DNA from: Melieria omissa
Taxonomy: Eukaryota; Arthropoda; Insecta; Diptera; Ulidiidae
Length of the DNA: 64,000 nt
Direction of reading: 5' to 3'
Assembly: GCA_963971225.1 (NCBI GenBank)
Contig: OZ020269.1
Span: 90,788,783-90,852,782 of the forward strand
In this document: in pieces, positions 34,480 through 45,696 of the stretch
Numbering within the stretch: the stretch's first letter is position 1
Layout: each line of letters opens with the position of its first letter
Translations under genes and position numbers: made by a program
The notes under the pieces: generated by a model
What the model saw: the letters and a program-made list of their open reading frames with translations, nothing else
What the model was told of the DNA's origin: nothing
Databases searched by the model: none

Positions 34480-34955
34480 TTTGCCAAAATCTAATTGGAT
34501 GCTGTTATGTGAAATATCGTCAAATTGTTTCCAGTCATCAAAGAGGTGTGTGGCCTGGCATTGTCTCGTTTCCTGTTGAACACTTCTAGCTGATTTCCCT
34601 TTATTTTTTAGTTCAAGCGGTCGAGTTGTGTGCAGTAAAGAGCCGAATAACCAGTTGCACCCGGCTGGAAAAACTTGAAAGAGAATTCCCTTCCAATCTC
34701 ATCAAACACTCAGTATAGCCTTGTATGCCGTCAATTCAGGTTTTGAAGTCATTTGGTAAGGATCACTGTGTTTTGACCATCGCTTGCGTTGGATATTCAG
34801 GTATTGAATATACTTTTCATTGCCCGTAATAATTTGCTTTAAAAATTGTTCGATTTTGTTGCGTTTCAGCAAAGTTTCACTAATTGTAATTCGGTCTGTA
34901 AAATTTCTTTCCGTGGTACCCAAGTGATACTGGCCCCGATAGTCACCCATTTCAA
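34480..34955 (-). mobile_element. mariner transposase fragment
   Basis: On the minus strand, 34950-34702 reads DRITISETLLKRNKIEQFLKQIITGNEKYI and KRWSKHSDPYQMTSKPELT, the segment around the first catalytic site of irritans-type mariner transposases. The usual GDEKW reads GNEKY, so the first Asp is lost. Further left, in shifted frames, QLDRLN and NRKRDNARPHTSLMT give the second catalytic region. Everything upstream and downstream is missing and no terminal repeats were found. Confidence 0.8.
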
Positions 34956-35149
34956 GTCAATGCAATTTTTTACAATAGCGACAAATTACACAACTGTCTT
35001 CACAAAAAATTTAGACAGAAATGTCATCTTTCAAACATGTCTTAGTTTGGTATAATCGGACTAACGTTTCCAGATTTATGTGTACCAATCGTCGTAGCCT
35101 ATGGGTACCATCATCGTGTAGCGAAATACTTTTTATATGACCCAATATA

Positions 35150-36067
35150 TAGAGTGGTCCATATAGCGTTTGGAAATTGAGCTACGCTTTATTTCGAGAA
35201 TGGCAGTCCAAATGTCATTCAATTTGTGTTCGTAATTTAGTTAAAAGTTTGACATTTACGAAATGGGACGCTGTGCGCTTCAACAAAATTGGAAAATATT
35301 GAGAACTTACTTCCAAAGTAGAGAGTCATTAACCCAAACTGTAAGAAATTAGAAAAAAAATCCAAAAAAAGATTGGCCTTCAACTCAATTTGTGGATCAA
35401 TTTGTGAAGCGAGCTAGTGAAACTGAATCGTTAATGGACCAAACAACCCGTTCCCGTTCTCAGGCATTGCGCACAACCGAATGCATTGCTTTTGTAGCCG
35501 AAAATGTGCGTGAACATCCATCAACGTCAACTCGCCATCGCTCTCAGGAATTGATGAACATTTCTCGCACTTCTTTGATGAGAATTTTACATAAAGAAGG
35601 CTTACAAAATTTAATCGGTCCAAGAACTGAAGGCTCATGACCATCCGGCACGTAAAAATCGAACTTTTGTGCACCGTTTTCGATAATCGAATAATCAGCC
35701 GAAATTCTGAAGTCAATTGGCCACCTCGGAGCTACGATTTAAGTCCGTTGGACCTTTTTTTGTAGGGAGCAGTAAAGGACAAGTGTTACGCTAACCCTCC
35801 AGAGACGATTGAAGCTTTGAAACATGAAATCAAAGTTGCCATTCAGGAAATTCTACCCGGAATAATCGAAAAAGTACTTGAAAACTGGGTTGACCGAATG
35901 GCGTACTGTAAGGCCAGTCGTGGCAGTCATATTCATTCGTTTTTCATTCTTAAATAACAAAGTCCAAGCTTTGTAATAAAATCGGAATTTTCCAAAAATT
36001 CATTCATTCAATAAGTTTTTTTTTTAAATCGATTCAAATTCCAAATCTTAAATGGTCCACCCTGTAT
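35150..36067 (+). mobile_element. Tc1/mariner-type element with degenerate transposase
   Basis: Imperfect inverted termini (AGAGTGG(T)CCATATAG at 35151 and ATGGTCCACCCTGTATA ending about 36067) lie in TATA contexts. Translations give a helix-turn-helix region and linker (SRSQALRTTECIAFVAENVREHPSTSTRHRSQELM from about 35450, quoted here only as landmark runs SRSQALRTTE and RHRSQELM) to ILHKEGLQ. After disruption near 35635 a C-terminal part reads NWPPRSYDLSPLDLF (near 35717) to ASRGSHIHSFF. It has the same domain style as the insert at 292-870. The core between these parts is deleted or scrambled. Confidence 0.75.
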
Positions 36068-36069
36068 AT

Positions 36070-36965
36070 AAAAAAAATTTTTTTTTCACGAACATGAACA
36101 TGAACAATGTACAGAAATTTGTGTGCACCGACCCTCTGGGGACTCTAAAATATATGTAATAAACTCCGGGCCTTAAAACACCACAAACGCGACTAACAAC
36201 TTTCTCAACCTCCGCTCGACCCTAAATGGCTGCCTGATTTTACTGTACAGTCTCTTACAGTTGAAGCCATGATTGCTTGAGAGTTGTGGTAATTCATCTG
36301 CGTGCTATGACCTTGAACGCTTTAAGATAAGTTCATGGCCAAACCAAAGCTTGAACAAAACAGTCTCGATAATTCATTCATACGAGTGCCGGAATCGACT
36401 TATGAGTTCATTTACTTGTATATTTTTATATTCTTTAGTTTTTGTTTACCAGACTCGATAATCCTGGAACTATTTAGAGACTAGTAAGAGGGCTAACGAA
36501 TTTAATAGTTAAATCGATTGAATTAAGAGTTAATCGAGATTCAGAGGAATTTGTATCCTGAAGTTAATGGATTGAAATGTTATATGTAACCATCGCTTTG
36601 TCCTGATTTGCAAGACTCGATTGTCCTGGAGTTAGAGAATGCCAAAGCTTTCAAAAGAAAATATTGATAGTAGATTCAAATCTTGTATGCAATCATTGCG
36701 TAATCTGAATCTACAGGGCTTAATTATCCTTAAATTCACTACAAAATATTTTGCACCACAACTTTCAAACGAACTTTATTATTACATTGAAATCTTTAAG
36801 AACTTTTAGTTAAACATTCAGTTTGTATTTCAAAATACTCGCAAAATTTTGAATTATTACACTGTGGAACAACAAATTTTACACAAGAAAAAAACCAATA
36901 AACTCGCAAAACTGCGCCCCTAGTAAAACTGCGTTTTTACTTTTTCTTTCTGACGTCAAAATTTT
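36070..36965. other. Intronic spacer
   Basis: No gene seen. CACTGTGGAACAACAAATTTTAC at about 36860 (first 20 bases are the useful match) resembles the left end of the candidate element at 57472. Confidence 0.45.
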
Positions 36966-36970
36966 TTTAA

Positions 36971-37690
36971 GAGGATTTTGAAATTTCAAGGACATGTTTA
37001 TTTAAAGGAATTATTTAAAAAATTGAGCGCGTTGTAGAATAACAATATGAAATGAAAGAGAAAAATCCTTAAAATCTTAGAAAATTTAATGTTTTAGTGC
37101 AAAAGGACGGAGAGGTATTGAAAATGTCCTTTTAAAAAATTATACTTGAATATCCTTGAAAATTTCCAATAGTTTGTATTGAAAAACATATATCTTAAGG
37201 ACTAATTTGTGCATTAATACATCCTTGAATTTCGTCCTTCTAACTTTATTAGTTTAAGATATAAAAAATTTAATAATTCTCTTTATAAAACAAAGATATA
37301 TTACACCGTACGACAAACATAAGGATTTTTTAAGAGGACTTTGAAATTTCAAGGACATGTTTATTTCTAAAAATTATTTTAAAAATTTAAGGCTTTGTAG
37401 GAAAACAATATGGGTTTTAAATGAAAAAGAATAATCCTTAGAATTTTATAAAATTCAATTTTTTGGTGCAAAAGGACGAAAAGGTATTGAAAATGTCCTT
37501 TTAAAAATGTATCCTTGAATATCCTTGGAAATTTCTAATAGTTTTTCTTTGAAAAAAAATATATTTTATGTACTAATATGTACACTACCACATCCTTGAA
37601 TTTCGTCCTTCTAACTTTTTTACTTTAAGATATAAAAAACGTAATACTTCTCTCTATAAAAAAATATATAGCACACCGTAAGACAAACAT
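36971..37690. repeat. Tandem duplication, 363-bp unit
   Basis: Two copies starting GAGGATTTTGAAATTTCAAG (36971) and GAGGACTTTGAAATTTCAAG (37334). They share TGCAAAAGGACG, TTGAAAATGTCCTTTTAAAA, TACATCCTTGAATTTCGTCC and a terminal CACCGTA(C/A)GACAAACATAA. A third, more diverged copy lies at 43620-43925. No ORF, so a non-coding repeat family. Confidence 0.85.
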
Positions 37691-37699
37691 AACGCAAAA

Positions 37700-40600
37700 A
37701 AACGCTCATTCTTGGAACCATAGAAATTTCCGGCATTCCCAAAGTGGCATGTTGCCGTACAACAACAAAAGAACGCAATGGTTAACAAATCAAAAGAAAT
37801 TTCCACATAAACCACAATGAATTCAATGCCTAAGTATTTATGGTTTTTTTTTATTTTTTTCGATCCATCTCATCTCATTGCATTATGTTTATTTCTCAAT
37901 GTTGCTTTTGCTCATTTACCTCACTTTTCTGCAACACATTTTTTTCGTCTGGTTTTTCTTTCTATGATTTCATTTCTATAATTTTGTATATCTCTTATAT
38001 AGTTGCTTTTTCTTCTTTGTCTCAGTCGTCCTCTCAGTTTCCTAATGTCCAAGATACAACAAATTGTGCATACAACCACAGAACAAACAATATACAGAAT
38101 GCGCATCTGGTGTAAAGAAAATTTTCTTCGCGGGTTCCAGCGGTACGACCCGTTTGTGGATGCGGGGGGAAGCAGTAAAGGGGATGAGAATGCACAGAGC
38201 GCGAGAGCGTGAGCTGAGAAGCTGCGACCGCGCACCACACACTGTGGTTGTTGTTGTTGGGCAACAAAGCGATGTGCCGCTTGCATGTTGGTGCTGGCTC
38301 GTGCTCGCTCTCCGCTTGCTTTTTGACAAACAAGAACAAGAAGTGGAGAGGCAGTTTCATAGAAAAATTGATTGAGCGATCGCCAAGGCACATAAGGTGG
38401 TAGCACTACGAGAAAAACCAAAATTCAATGGATTTTATAAGTTCTTTTGGTCTGCTTGTAAAATAGAAGTTGTAAAAAGTACAAATGGCTACAATGAAAT
38501 ATATGTGTTAAATATTGAAACAACCAAGACGCATTAAGAAAGTGATAATAAGTGGAAAACTATTGCTACAATGTTGTGCTAATTATCAAACAATGCTGCA
38601 ACTACCTATTGAATTTGCCTTGGCGATTGCTTTGCCAAATCAACCACTTTCAATGTGCACGAGTAAAGCCAAGCTGGCTTGCTGCGCAAGCCAGCCGCAA
38701 CAACATTGCGTGTTGTTGTCGAAATGAGAATAAAGCCCAAAAAAAATCGAATCTATGCGTATACAATACATCAATTCGCGCTTACTCTCTCGGTTCCCTT
38801 TACATTTTCCTCACCTTTGTTGCTTCCCGCCCGCGTCAGAAATGAAATCGCAAAATTATTTCAGATGCGCCTTCTGTATACTGTTTATTCTGTGATACAA
38901 CACTTTGACCCCTTCACCTTCGTACGTTGTGTAAAATGTTGCCCACATTTCCAATGTTTGGCTACAAATGTGTTGTTGTTGTTGTTGTTTTTATTGCTAC
39001 TACTGTTACTGTTATTACTACAATTGCTATTTGCTGTGTTGTTGTTGTTGTTGTATTTGCTATTGCCACTTCTACTCACACACAGACGCACACACACATT
39101 TGCCGCACCTCCCGCTGTCTGCGCTGCTCGCTCGGCACCTTTCAGCTCTCCTTGCTGCCCTTTTAGCCGCTTTCACTGTTGCTGCCACATTTGTCGCCAT
39201 TGCGTCGCCATAATGCAATTTAAGCATGGCATATTATTTGCCACACACACACACACACACATACATAGAGCATAGACTCGTACGCCCCTTTTGCGTTGGC
39301 TGCCGCTGTTTGCTGTAACCTTTTTTTTTGTTGTTGCTTTTGTGCCGTTTTTGCTGTTGCGAGTAAATTGAGAGAAAATTATGCGACAAAATTGAAATTT
39401 AGCATGTAGTAAATTATGCGTTTCATTCCACTGTGCGGCAGACATAGACTCCTATAAATGTGTGTATGTGTGTGTGAGTGTGCGTGTAGCGCTTAAGTGC
39501 AGCGCACATAAAAACAACAACAAGAACAATAGCAGCGTTGGCGCTTTGTTTTTTGCCATATTTCGCATCCATTGTTGGCCCGAACGAACGAGAGCAGCCA
39601 GCGCCTAAGTGGCAGCAATAATGTGTGTGGCAACTGTGCAACATGCAACATCTTAATGTGCACTTCGACCCGCCTTATTCTTCTTCTTCTTTCGCTTTTT
39701 TTGGCATAGTCTACAGCGCAAAGAAATCACAATTTTGCATTTGCAAATTCTTTTTGTTCATTTCTCCACTTTCACATTTTCTTCTTTTCCACTTTACAGA
39801 TTTCTGTGCGCTTTCAGCTTTCGGCTTTCGGCTTCCGGCACCGCACTTCGGGTCATTAACGTGTGCGCGCGCGTAATCATAAAAATGGCAATTACGTAAT
39901 TAAGCATAAGAAAGCGAGCCAACCGCAACAACAACAATGCCAACCGCAACTTCAACAACCGTAAAAACAGTGGCAGTGCGCGCACTTCACTTCACATACA
40001 CGTAAATGGAACGCTCGCTGTGGCAACGCTGTCGCTGTTGCTGTTGCCGTTGCCGTCATTCGGCACGAGCGTAATTAATTTAAGAGCCTCGGCTTCGGCG
40101 AGGATTAGATTGCAAGAAATTAGTAAATTTCCGCAATTTTCAGCGCAAGACTCATTGTTGTTGTTGTTGGTGTACGTGTACTGCTGCCATTGAGTTATTT
40201 ACTGTTGTCGTTGTTGTTCTTGTAGTTTTTACCAAATTGGCGTAATGACAAAATTTACTATGGCATAAAAAATAAATTCAAGCCAAACTGCGGCCAAAAT
40301 TTAGTGCAATTTTTCGACGGATTTAATTCTATTAACCATTGAGAGATGTTTTTTTTCTTACTTTCTATTTCTAATTTCTCTCTTCTTTCTAATTTCTTAG
40401 TGGAAATAATTACACTGTTCACGTCGAAAATTCCAACATGGGGGACCTACTGAACGACTTTTCTATAGGTATACTGAGTTGATATCCACCAGCCGTTTGG
40501 CTGGATTGCCTCTAGTTTAAGAGAAATGCGACTTTGAATTTTGCTCATTTTAGTCGAGTTCGTCGTTTAAGTCTTCGAACGTTTAAATGCTAATAGGTCC

Positions 40601-41085
40601 CAAAATTGTTCCGAATATCGCTTTACTGTCTTCGGCAAGTTTGTAGATATTTTAACGACCAACAAATTTGCTTAAGACACCAACACAAAAAAAATACATT
40701 TAAGCTGTGTTTTTGACAAAAATGTCCCAAAAACCCCACTTTCGTCGAGGAACCCTCGTGAAAAAAATAAATGAGTATGCTTTTATATAGAAGGTTGGCT
40801 CCTGCATCCAGCAAACTAAAAATTTTGCCTGGGATATGCCCATAAAAGGCGTGGCTCGGCGTCAAAGTTCAAAGTTTTTATCAAAAAAATTCAATTAAAC
40901 TCCAACTGATTTACAGGATATGGGTATCAAACGAAAGATATTTTTCATACCTTTCTTTTAATGTGCAACATTAGATACGTAAGATATACTAATAAAAAGT
41001 TTTAAGCGAAAAAACTTTTTTTTTTAATTGTTTGTTAACGAATTTTTTCTCGAAAAAATCCATTACTAAGGTACAATAAGTTATC
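37700..41085. other. Intronic sequence, triplet-repeat rich
   Basis: GTT repeats at 38970-39055 and 40156-40170, (CA)n at 39241-39260 and a GC hairpin CCTCGGCTTCGGCGAGG at 40087-40103. The 166- and 198-codon ORFs (37921-38421 minus, 38679-39275 plus) are partly Leu/Val-rich readings of GTT runs. No recognisable genes. 40430-41085 is unique-looking and unexplained. Confidence 0.55.
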
Positions 41086-41113
41086 TACCATTTGGTAGCC
41101 TGTAAATTTCCCT

Positions 41114-42636
41114 TTACAATAAAATATACTTGCCGCAGATTTTGCAAAGTACCTTCCTCTCGAACGCTCCAAGGGCCGCTATGTCGTTTCGTGTCATTGT
41201 CCATGCTTCGGCGCCATAGAGGAGCACGGGCAAGATAAGCGTCCTATCGAATGCAAGTTTTGTCGGTCGAGAGAGGTCTATACTTCTCAATTGTCTACCG
41301 AGACCGTAGTAGCACCTGTTGGCAAGAGTAATCCTTCGCTTTACCTCCAGGCTGACATCATTGCTGCTGCTGATTTCGGTGCCAAGGTAGACGAATTCCT
41401 TGACAACTTCAAAGGTATACCTGTCGGCCTCGATGTGAGACCCTAGCCGCTGCGAGTCCCTGCACGTAGACAGCATATACTTCGTCTTGCCCTCATTTAC
41501 CACCCGACCCATTTTGGCAGATTCTCTTTCGATAGCCGCAAAGGCAGCGGGGACATCTCGCTTGTTACGTCCGATGACATCAATTTCATCAGCGTAGCCA
41601 AGGAGCTGGACACTTTTTTTTGAAAATTGTGCCATTACAGCGGACTTGCGCAGAACACTCTCCATGGTGAAGTTGAAGAGGTCGCAGGACAAAGGATCGC
41701 TCTGTCTGAAACCTCGAACAGTATTAAAGGGGTCGGAGAGGTCACTTCAACGTCGCTCTGCAAAGTCTCACAAGCTTTGCAGGGATACCAAGTTCGGACA
41801 ATGCGGAATATAGACGATTCCTTATCGGGCTATCGAATGCTGCCTTGTAATCGATGAAGAATCGATGGTGTATTTCGATTTGATTCTCATGGGTCTTCTC
41901 CAGCATTTGGCGTAGAGTGAATATCTGGTCGATGGTGGACTTACCAGGTCTAAAGCCGCACTGATAAGGTCCAATCAGCGCCTTGGCGAGTGGCTTTAAA
42001 CTTTCACATAGTACGCTCGTCAGGACGTTGTATGCAATGGGAAGTAGGCTGATGCCCCTGTAGTTGGCGCATATTGTTGGATGGCCTTTCTTTAGCACAG
42101 GGCAAAGGGCACTGAGGTTCCAATCGTTGGGCATTCCTTCCTCCAGCCATATTTTGCAGATGAGCTGCATGCATCAGCTTACCGCCGCCGGCCTTGAACA
42201 ATTCAGCTGGTAGCCCATCCGGCCCTGTAGCTTTATTGTTTTTGAGTCGCATATCCACACCGTCGTCGTCGATTGGTGCTGTCTGGACACCTTCACCACT
42301 GGCGGTATTGTTCGCTTCGTAGCCTGCGAGCAGCTTGGTGAAGTGCTCCTTACACAACCTCAGTACCCCCTGCGCATCCGTAACCAGATCCCCGTTTTCG
42401 TCTCTGCAAGAAGATGCCCCGGGCTTCAAGCTTTCCGTGAGACGCTTAACTTTTTGGAAGAATTTTCGGGCGTCATTTCCGCACCTGCACTTTTCGATTT
42501 CCTCACGCTTGCGCCTTTTTTGCTCCCGTTTCTTGCGTCTAAAAAGGCACCTCTCTGTTTTACTCTCCTCCCGGTATTTTTCTGTCATGGCTCGCGTAGC
42601 TGCCGACTTCAGGGTCTTCTCTGATTTAATACCCAT
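41114..42636 (-). mobile_element. Degenerate LINE reverse transcriptase, truncated at both ends
   Basis: Minus-strand frames read in order: ARKFFQKVKRLTE, LKNNKATGPDGLPAELFK, then after a frameshift at about 42170 PNDWNLSALCPVLKKG and NYRGISLLPIAYNVL, GPYQCGFRPGKSTIDQIF, FIDYKAAFDS, GFRQ.DPLSCDLFN and QLLGYADEIDVIG. After that it reads the thumb segment VVNEGKTKYMLS to LPVLLYGAEAWT and ERKVLCKICG. These are the ordered motifs of a non-LTR reverse transcriptase. The catalytic YADD reads YADE, and there are at least two frameshifts. Endonuclease (5') and the ORF's C-terminal end (3') are absent. The clade is not settled from motifs alone. Confidence 0.9.
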
Positions 42637-42639
42637 ATT

Positions 42640-43615
42640 ATAATTCTACATTGCGCTCAATTTTTGAAATAATTTTTTTAAAAAACATGCCAGGAATTTC
42701 AAAGTCCTTTAAAACCAAAATCCAGACTCCATAGAGAAAACTAAAAACCCAGTTTTACCATATTTAGCCCCCAGTTTTCCGATTAGTTACATTGATTCCC
42801 TCGTGTGTAAAATTGTCTGTCGCACGTTGTTGTAGATGCATTCCTTACCTTTACTGCCTCATTTCGACTGCCTCCCTTTCTTACTGTTTTCTGATTGCTT
42901 TGTCCTTTTTTTTTATTTTTCTACCTCCAATTTTTATTTTCTTTACAAACTGTTTGCTACACTTTACTATTCACATAAACAGCCACAAATCTAAGTCCAA
43001 CATGCTGTAAACAACATCCACACTCAATAAACTTAAAAAAATTCACCAACGCCACACGTCCAGCGCCAGTATCACCGAATGCCATAAATATCACAGCGAA
43101 TACCGGTAATTGATATCGAAATTTCATTCTGATTCAATTTATTGCGCCTTAATAACCCAAACACAAAATAAATAAATAAAACCAAATGTCTCATCCTGCG
43201 CTGTAAAAGCGCTCAACGAAGCATGACCGCATGACGACATACTTGTCGTCCGTTCCTTGTAGGCGCTCGCCAACGATTGGCGTCATTGAACTTTGGGCCA
43301 GGGTTGTGTTGGTGTTGATGGTCACATGGCGTTGGCGACTATTGGCGATTGGTGTTGTCTCTTCTAGCACACATGCTGAAATTTTTATGTTTCTGATATG
43401 TGTGTATCGCTTGAAAAGCTTTGGCTTTGTGTGTGCGTGAGTCTGTGCAGGTGATGACTAATCAAAGTTGGAAATCACAATAAAATTGTATGGAGTCGGA
43501 TTTTTCCAAACAAGGCAGTGACACCTAGTGGGCTTTTGTCAACTTTTTGTACAACTTAATTGTTTTTATTAATATTGAGTATGAATATGACAAGACATCA
43601 TAGAAATTTTGGTTC
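42640..43615. other. Intronic spacer
   Basis: No gene or repeat recognised. A short G/T-rich stretch occurs at 43280-43360. Confidence 0.5.
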
Positions 43616-43619
43616 AGCT

Positions 43620-43925
43620 ATAGGAAAATTCAAATCAAAGAACATGAATATTTTTAAAAATTATTTTTAAAAATTGAGCGAAATGTGGGATATCAATATG
43701 GATATCAATTGAAAGAGAAAATTTCCCTGAATTAAGAAAAAATTAGTTTTTTGTGCACAAGAACAAATAATAATTGAAAATGTCCTTTCAAAACTTTATG
43801 CTTGAGTATCTTTGAAAATTTCAAATTGTTTCTTTTTCATCTTATATGTCTTAAGGACTAATATGTACTCTACAACAGCCTCAAATTTCGTCCTTCTAAC
43901 TTTATAAGATTAGGATTTATACATG
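43620..43925. repeat. Third, dispersed copy of the 363-bp repeat
   Basis: Shares ATTATTTTTAAAAATTGAGCG, then TTGAAAATGTCCTTT, CTTAAGGACTAATATGTAC and AAATTTCGTCCTTCTAACTT (runs limited to 20) with the tandem pair at 36971-37690, in the same order and strand about 6.3 kb away. It is more diverged, with insertions around the middle. Confidence 0.75.
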
Positions 43926-43989
43926 TGTTAATTTAAAACAGGGTTACGCAAAAGTTGTCACAAAGTGTTTTTTGGCTCTAAATTGAATT

Positions 43990-45045
43990 TAAAGAAACGC
44001 TGATATATATAAATTTTCTTATTTGTACTAACGAGTAATTTTTTCAAGTTTTAAACAGATTCAACAAAAAGGTTCAGAAATAATGATTTTGATGTGAGAA
44101 ACGAAGAACGTGGAGGAACACCAAAAAAGTTTGAAGACGCCAAATTGCAAACGATATTGGATTAAGATGACGCTTTGAGTCAACTTGAGTCAAAAGCAAA
44201 TGGCAGAAATGTTAAATGTTGCATAAGCAACAATTTCTGTCCGTTTAAAAGCTATGGGAAAGATCCAAAAGTGTGGAAAATGGGTGCCACATGAATTGAA
44301 TGAAAGGCAGATGGAAAACCGAAAAAAACACTTGTGAAATTTTTCTTCAAAGACACGAAAGAATATCAATTTTGATTCGAATTGTTACTGGCGATGAAAA
44401 ATGAATCTATTTTAAGAATCCTAAATGGAAAAAATCCGGGAAACCCTCAACATCGACTGCAAAACCAGATTGATTCGGCAAGAAGACAATGCTGAGTGTT
44501 TGGTGGAACCAGAGTGTCGTGGTGTATTACGAGTTGTTACAACCTGACGAAACCGTTAATACTGATCGCTATCGGAAACAAATGATCAACTTGAACCATG
44601 CATTGTTCGAAAAACGATCAGAATGTTCCAGAAGACACGGCAAGGTAATTTTGCTCCATGACAATGCACCTGCATGCAAAGCAAGACCGGTGCAGGATAC
44701 AATCAAAGCACTTGGCTGGGAGCTGCTACCCCACCCGCTGTATTCACCAGACTTGTCTCCTTCCGGCTACCATTTGTTTTCAACGATGGGACGCATTGGC
44801 TGAACAGCACTTCGATTCCTACGAGGAAGTCGAAAATTGGGTGTCTGATTGGTTTGTATCAAAAGACAAACAATTCTATTGGCGCGGTGTCCACAAATTG
44901 CCTGAAAGATGGACAAAATGTGTGGCTATATACCCAATACTTTGAATAAAATGTGTTTTACTTTCCCATTAAAAGTTAGTGTTTTATTTTCGCAAAACAA
45001 GGCTCACTTCATACTGATATACCTGGTATATTCGATTTTTTACTA
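43990..45045 (+). mobile_element. mariner relic, near full-length transposase with many stops
   Basis: Shifted frames give FRNNDFDVRNEERGGTPKKF (linker), KAMGKIQKCGKWVPHEL, IVTGDEK followed by a stop in place of the usual Trp, and STSTAKPD. Then MLSVWWNQSVVVYYELLQ (44489), VILLHDNAPACKA and HPLYSPDLSPSGYHLF, then EQHFDSYEEVENW to HKLPERWTKCV ending near 44945. The third catalytic Asp, normally in PSDYHLF, is Gly here. The right end (45010-45040) looks like an inverted terminus, but no matching left terminus was found. Confidence 0.88.
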
Positions 45046-45049
45046 GATC

Positions 45050-45690
45050 TCTCTTGAAAAACAAATTTAATCTTTGAAGTCAACAGTCCAAAATTACTCA
45101 GATTGCAAAGACCATAACTGGGTAAGAAAGGGCAAAGTGCCCCTTGCCAATGTTGATTGCTATATTTTTCTTTTAAATTCGGGTTTTAATACAGTTAACC
45201 ATTTCCCAGAGTTTTAGTACATAACTGTTAATCCCCGATCTGCCAAAATTATTATAGCAAATAAAAACAAAAGTTAATAACGTTCTAAATAGTCATCCGA
45301 TTTAGATGAGATTGAGACATATTATAGATATAACTTGGATGCATTAACAGAAAAATTGATGGAACTCAAAAGTGAATATAAAAAAAAAAACATTATTTGT
45401 ATTTAAAATTATTATTTGTTTTTTTTTAATAAAAAAAACTTTTTATTTAAAATTTAAATTAAAGAAAAAATAAAAATTTGTTAACAAAAAAAAACAAAAA
45501 AAAAATGTCTACAATTTTTTTTTATTAAAATTTTTTTTAATTTTTTTATTTAAAAAAAAAATTTATTGAGTTATAATTTTGGTATAGTTACAAATTGTTA
45601 TATATTTCTCATAATATAATGTTTATCAACATATATTTTGTTGTTTAATTTTTTTAGGTTATGTTTGCCGTACAATCAGCAATTCTTTTC
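45050..45690. other. AT-rich spacer
   Basis: Homopolymer A and T runs at 45380-45560. No gene or element recognised. Confidence 0.5.
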
Positions 45691-45696
45691 TATATA

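Noticed and set aside
37921..38421. 166-codon minus ORF
   Set aside because: Several overlapping frames of similar length on both strands; no motif, codon pattern or splice structure supports it.
38679..39275. 198-codon plus ORF with Leu/Val-rich stretch
   Set aside because: Driven by GTT/TTG repeats; overlapping frames on both strands are equally open.
40087..40103. GC hairpin CCTCGGCTTCGGCGAGG as a terminator
   Set aside because: Bacterial-style terminators do not apply here and there is no transcript end to associate with it.
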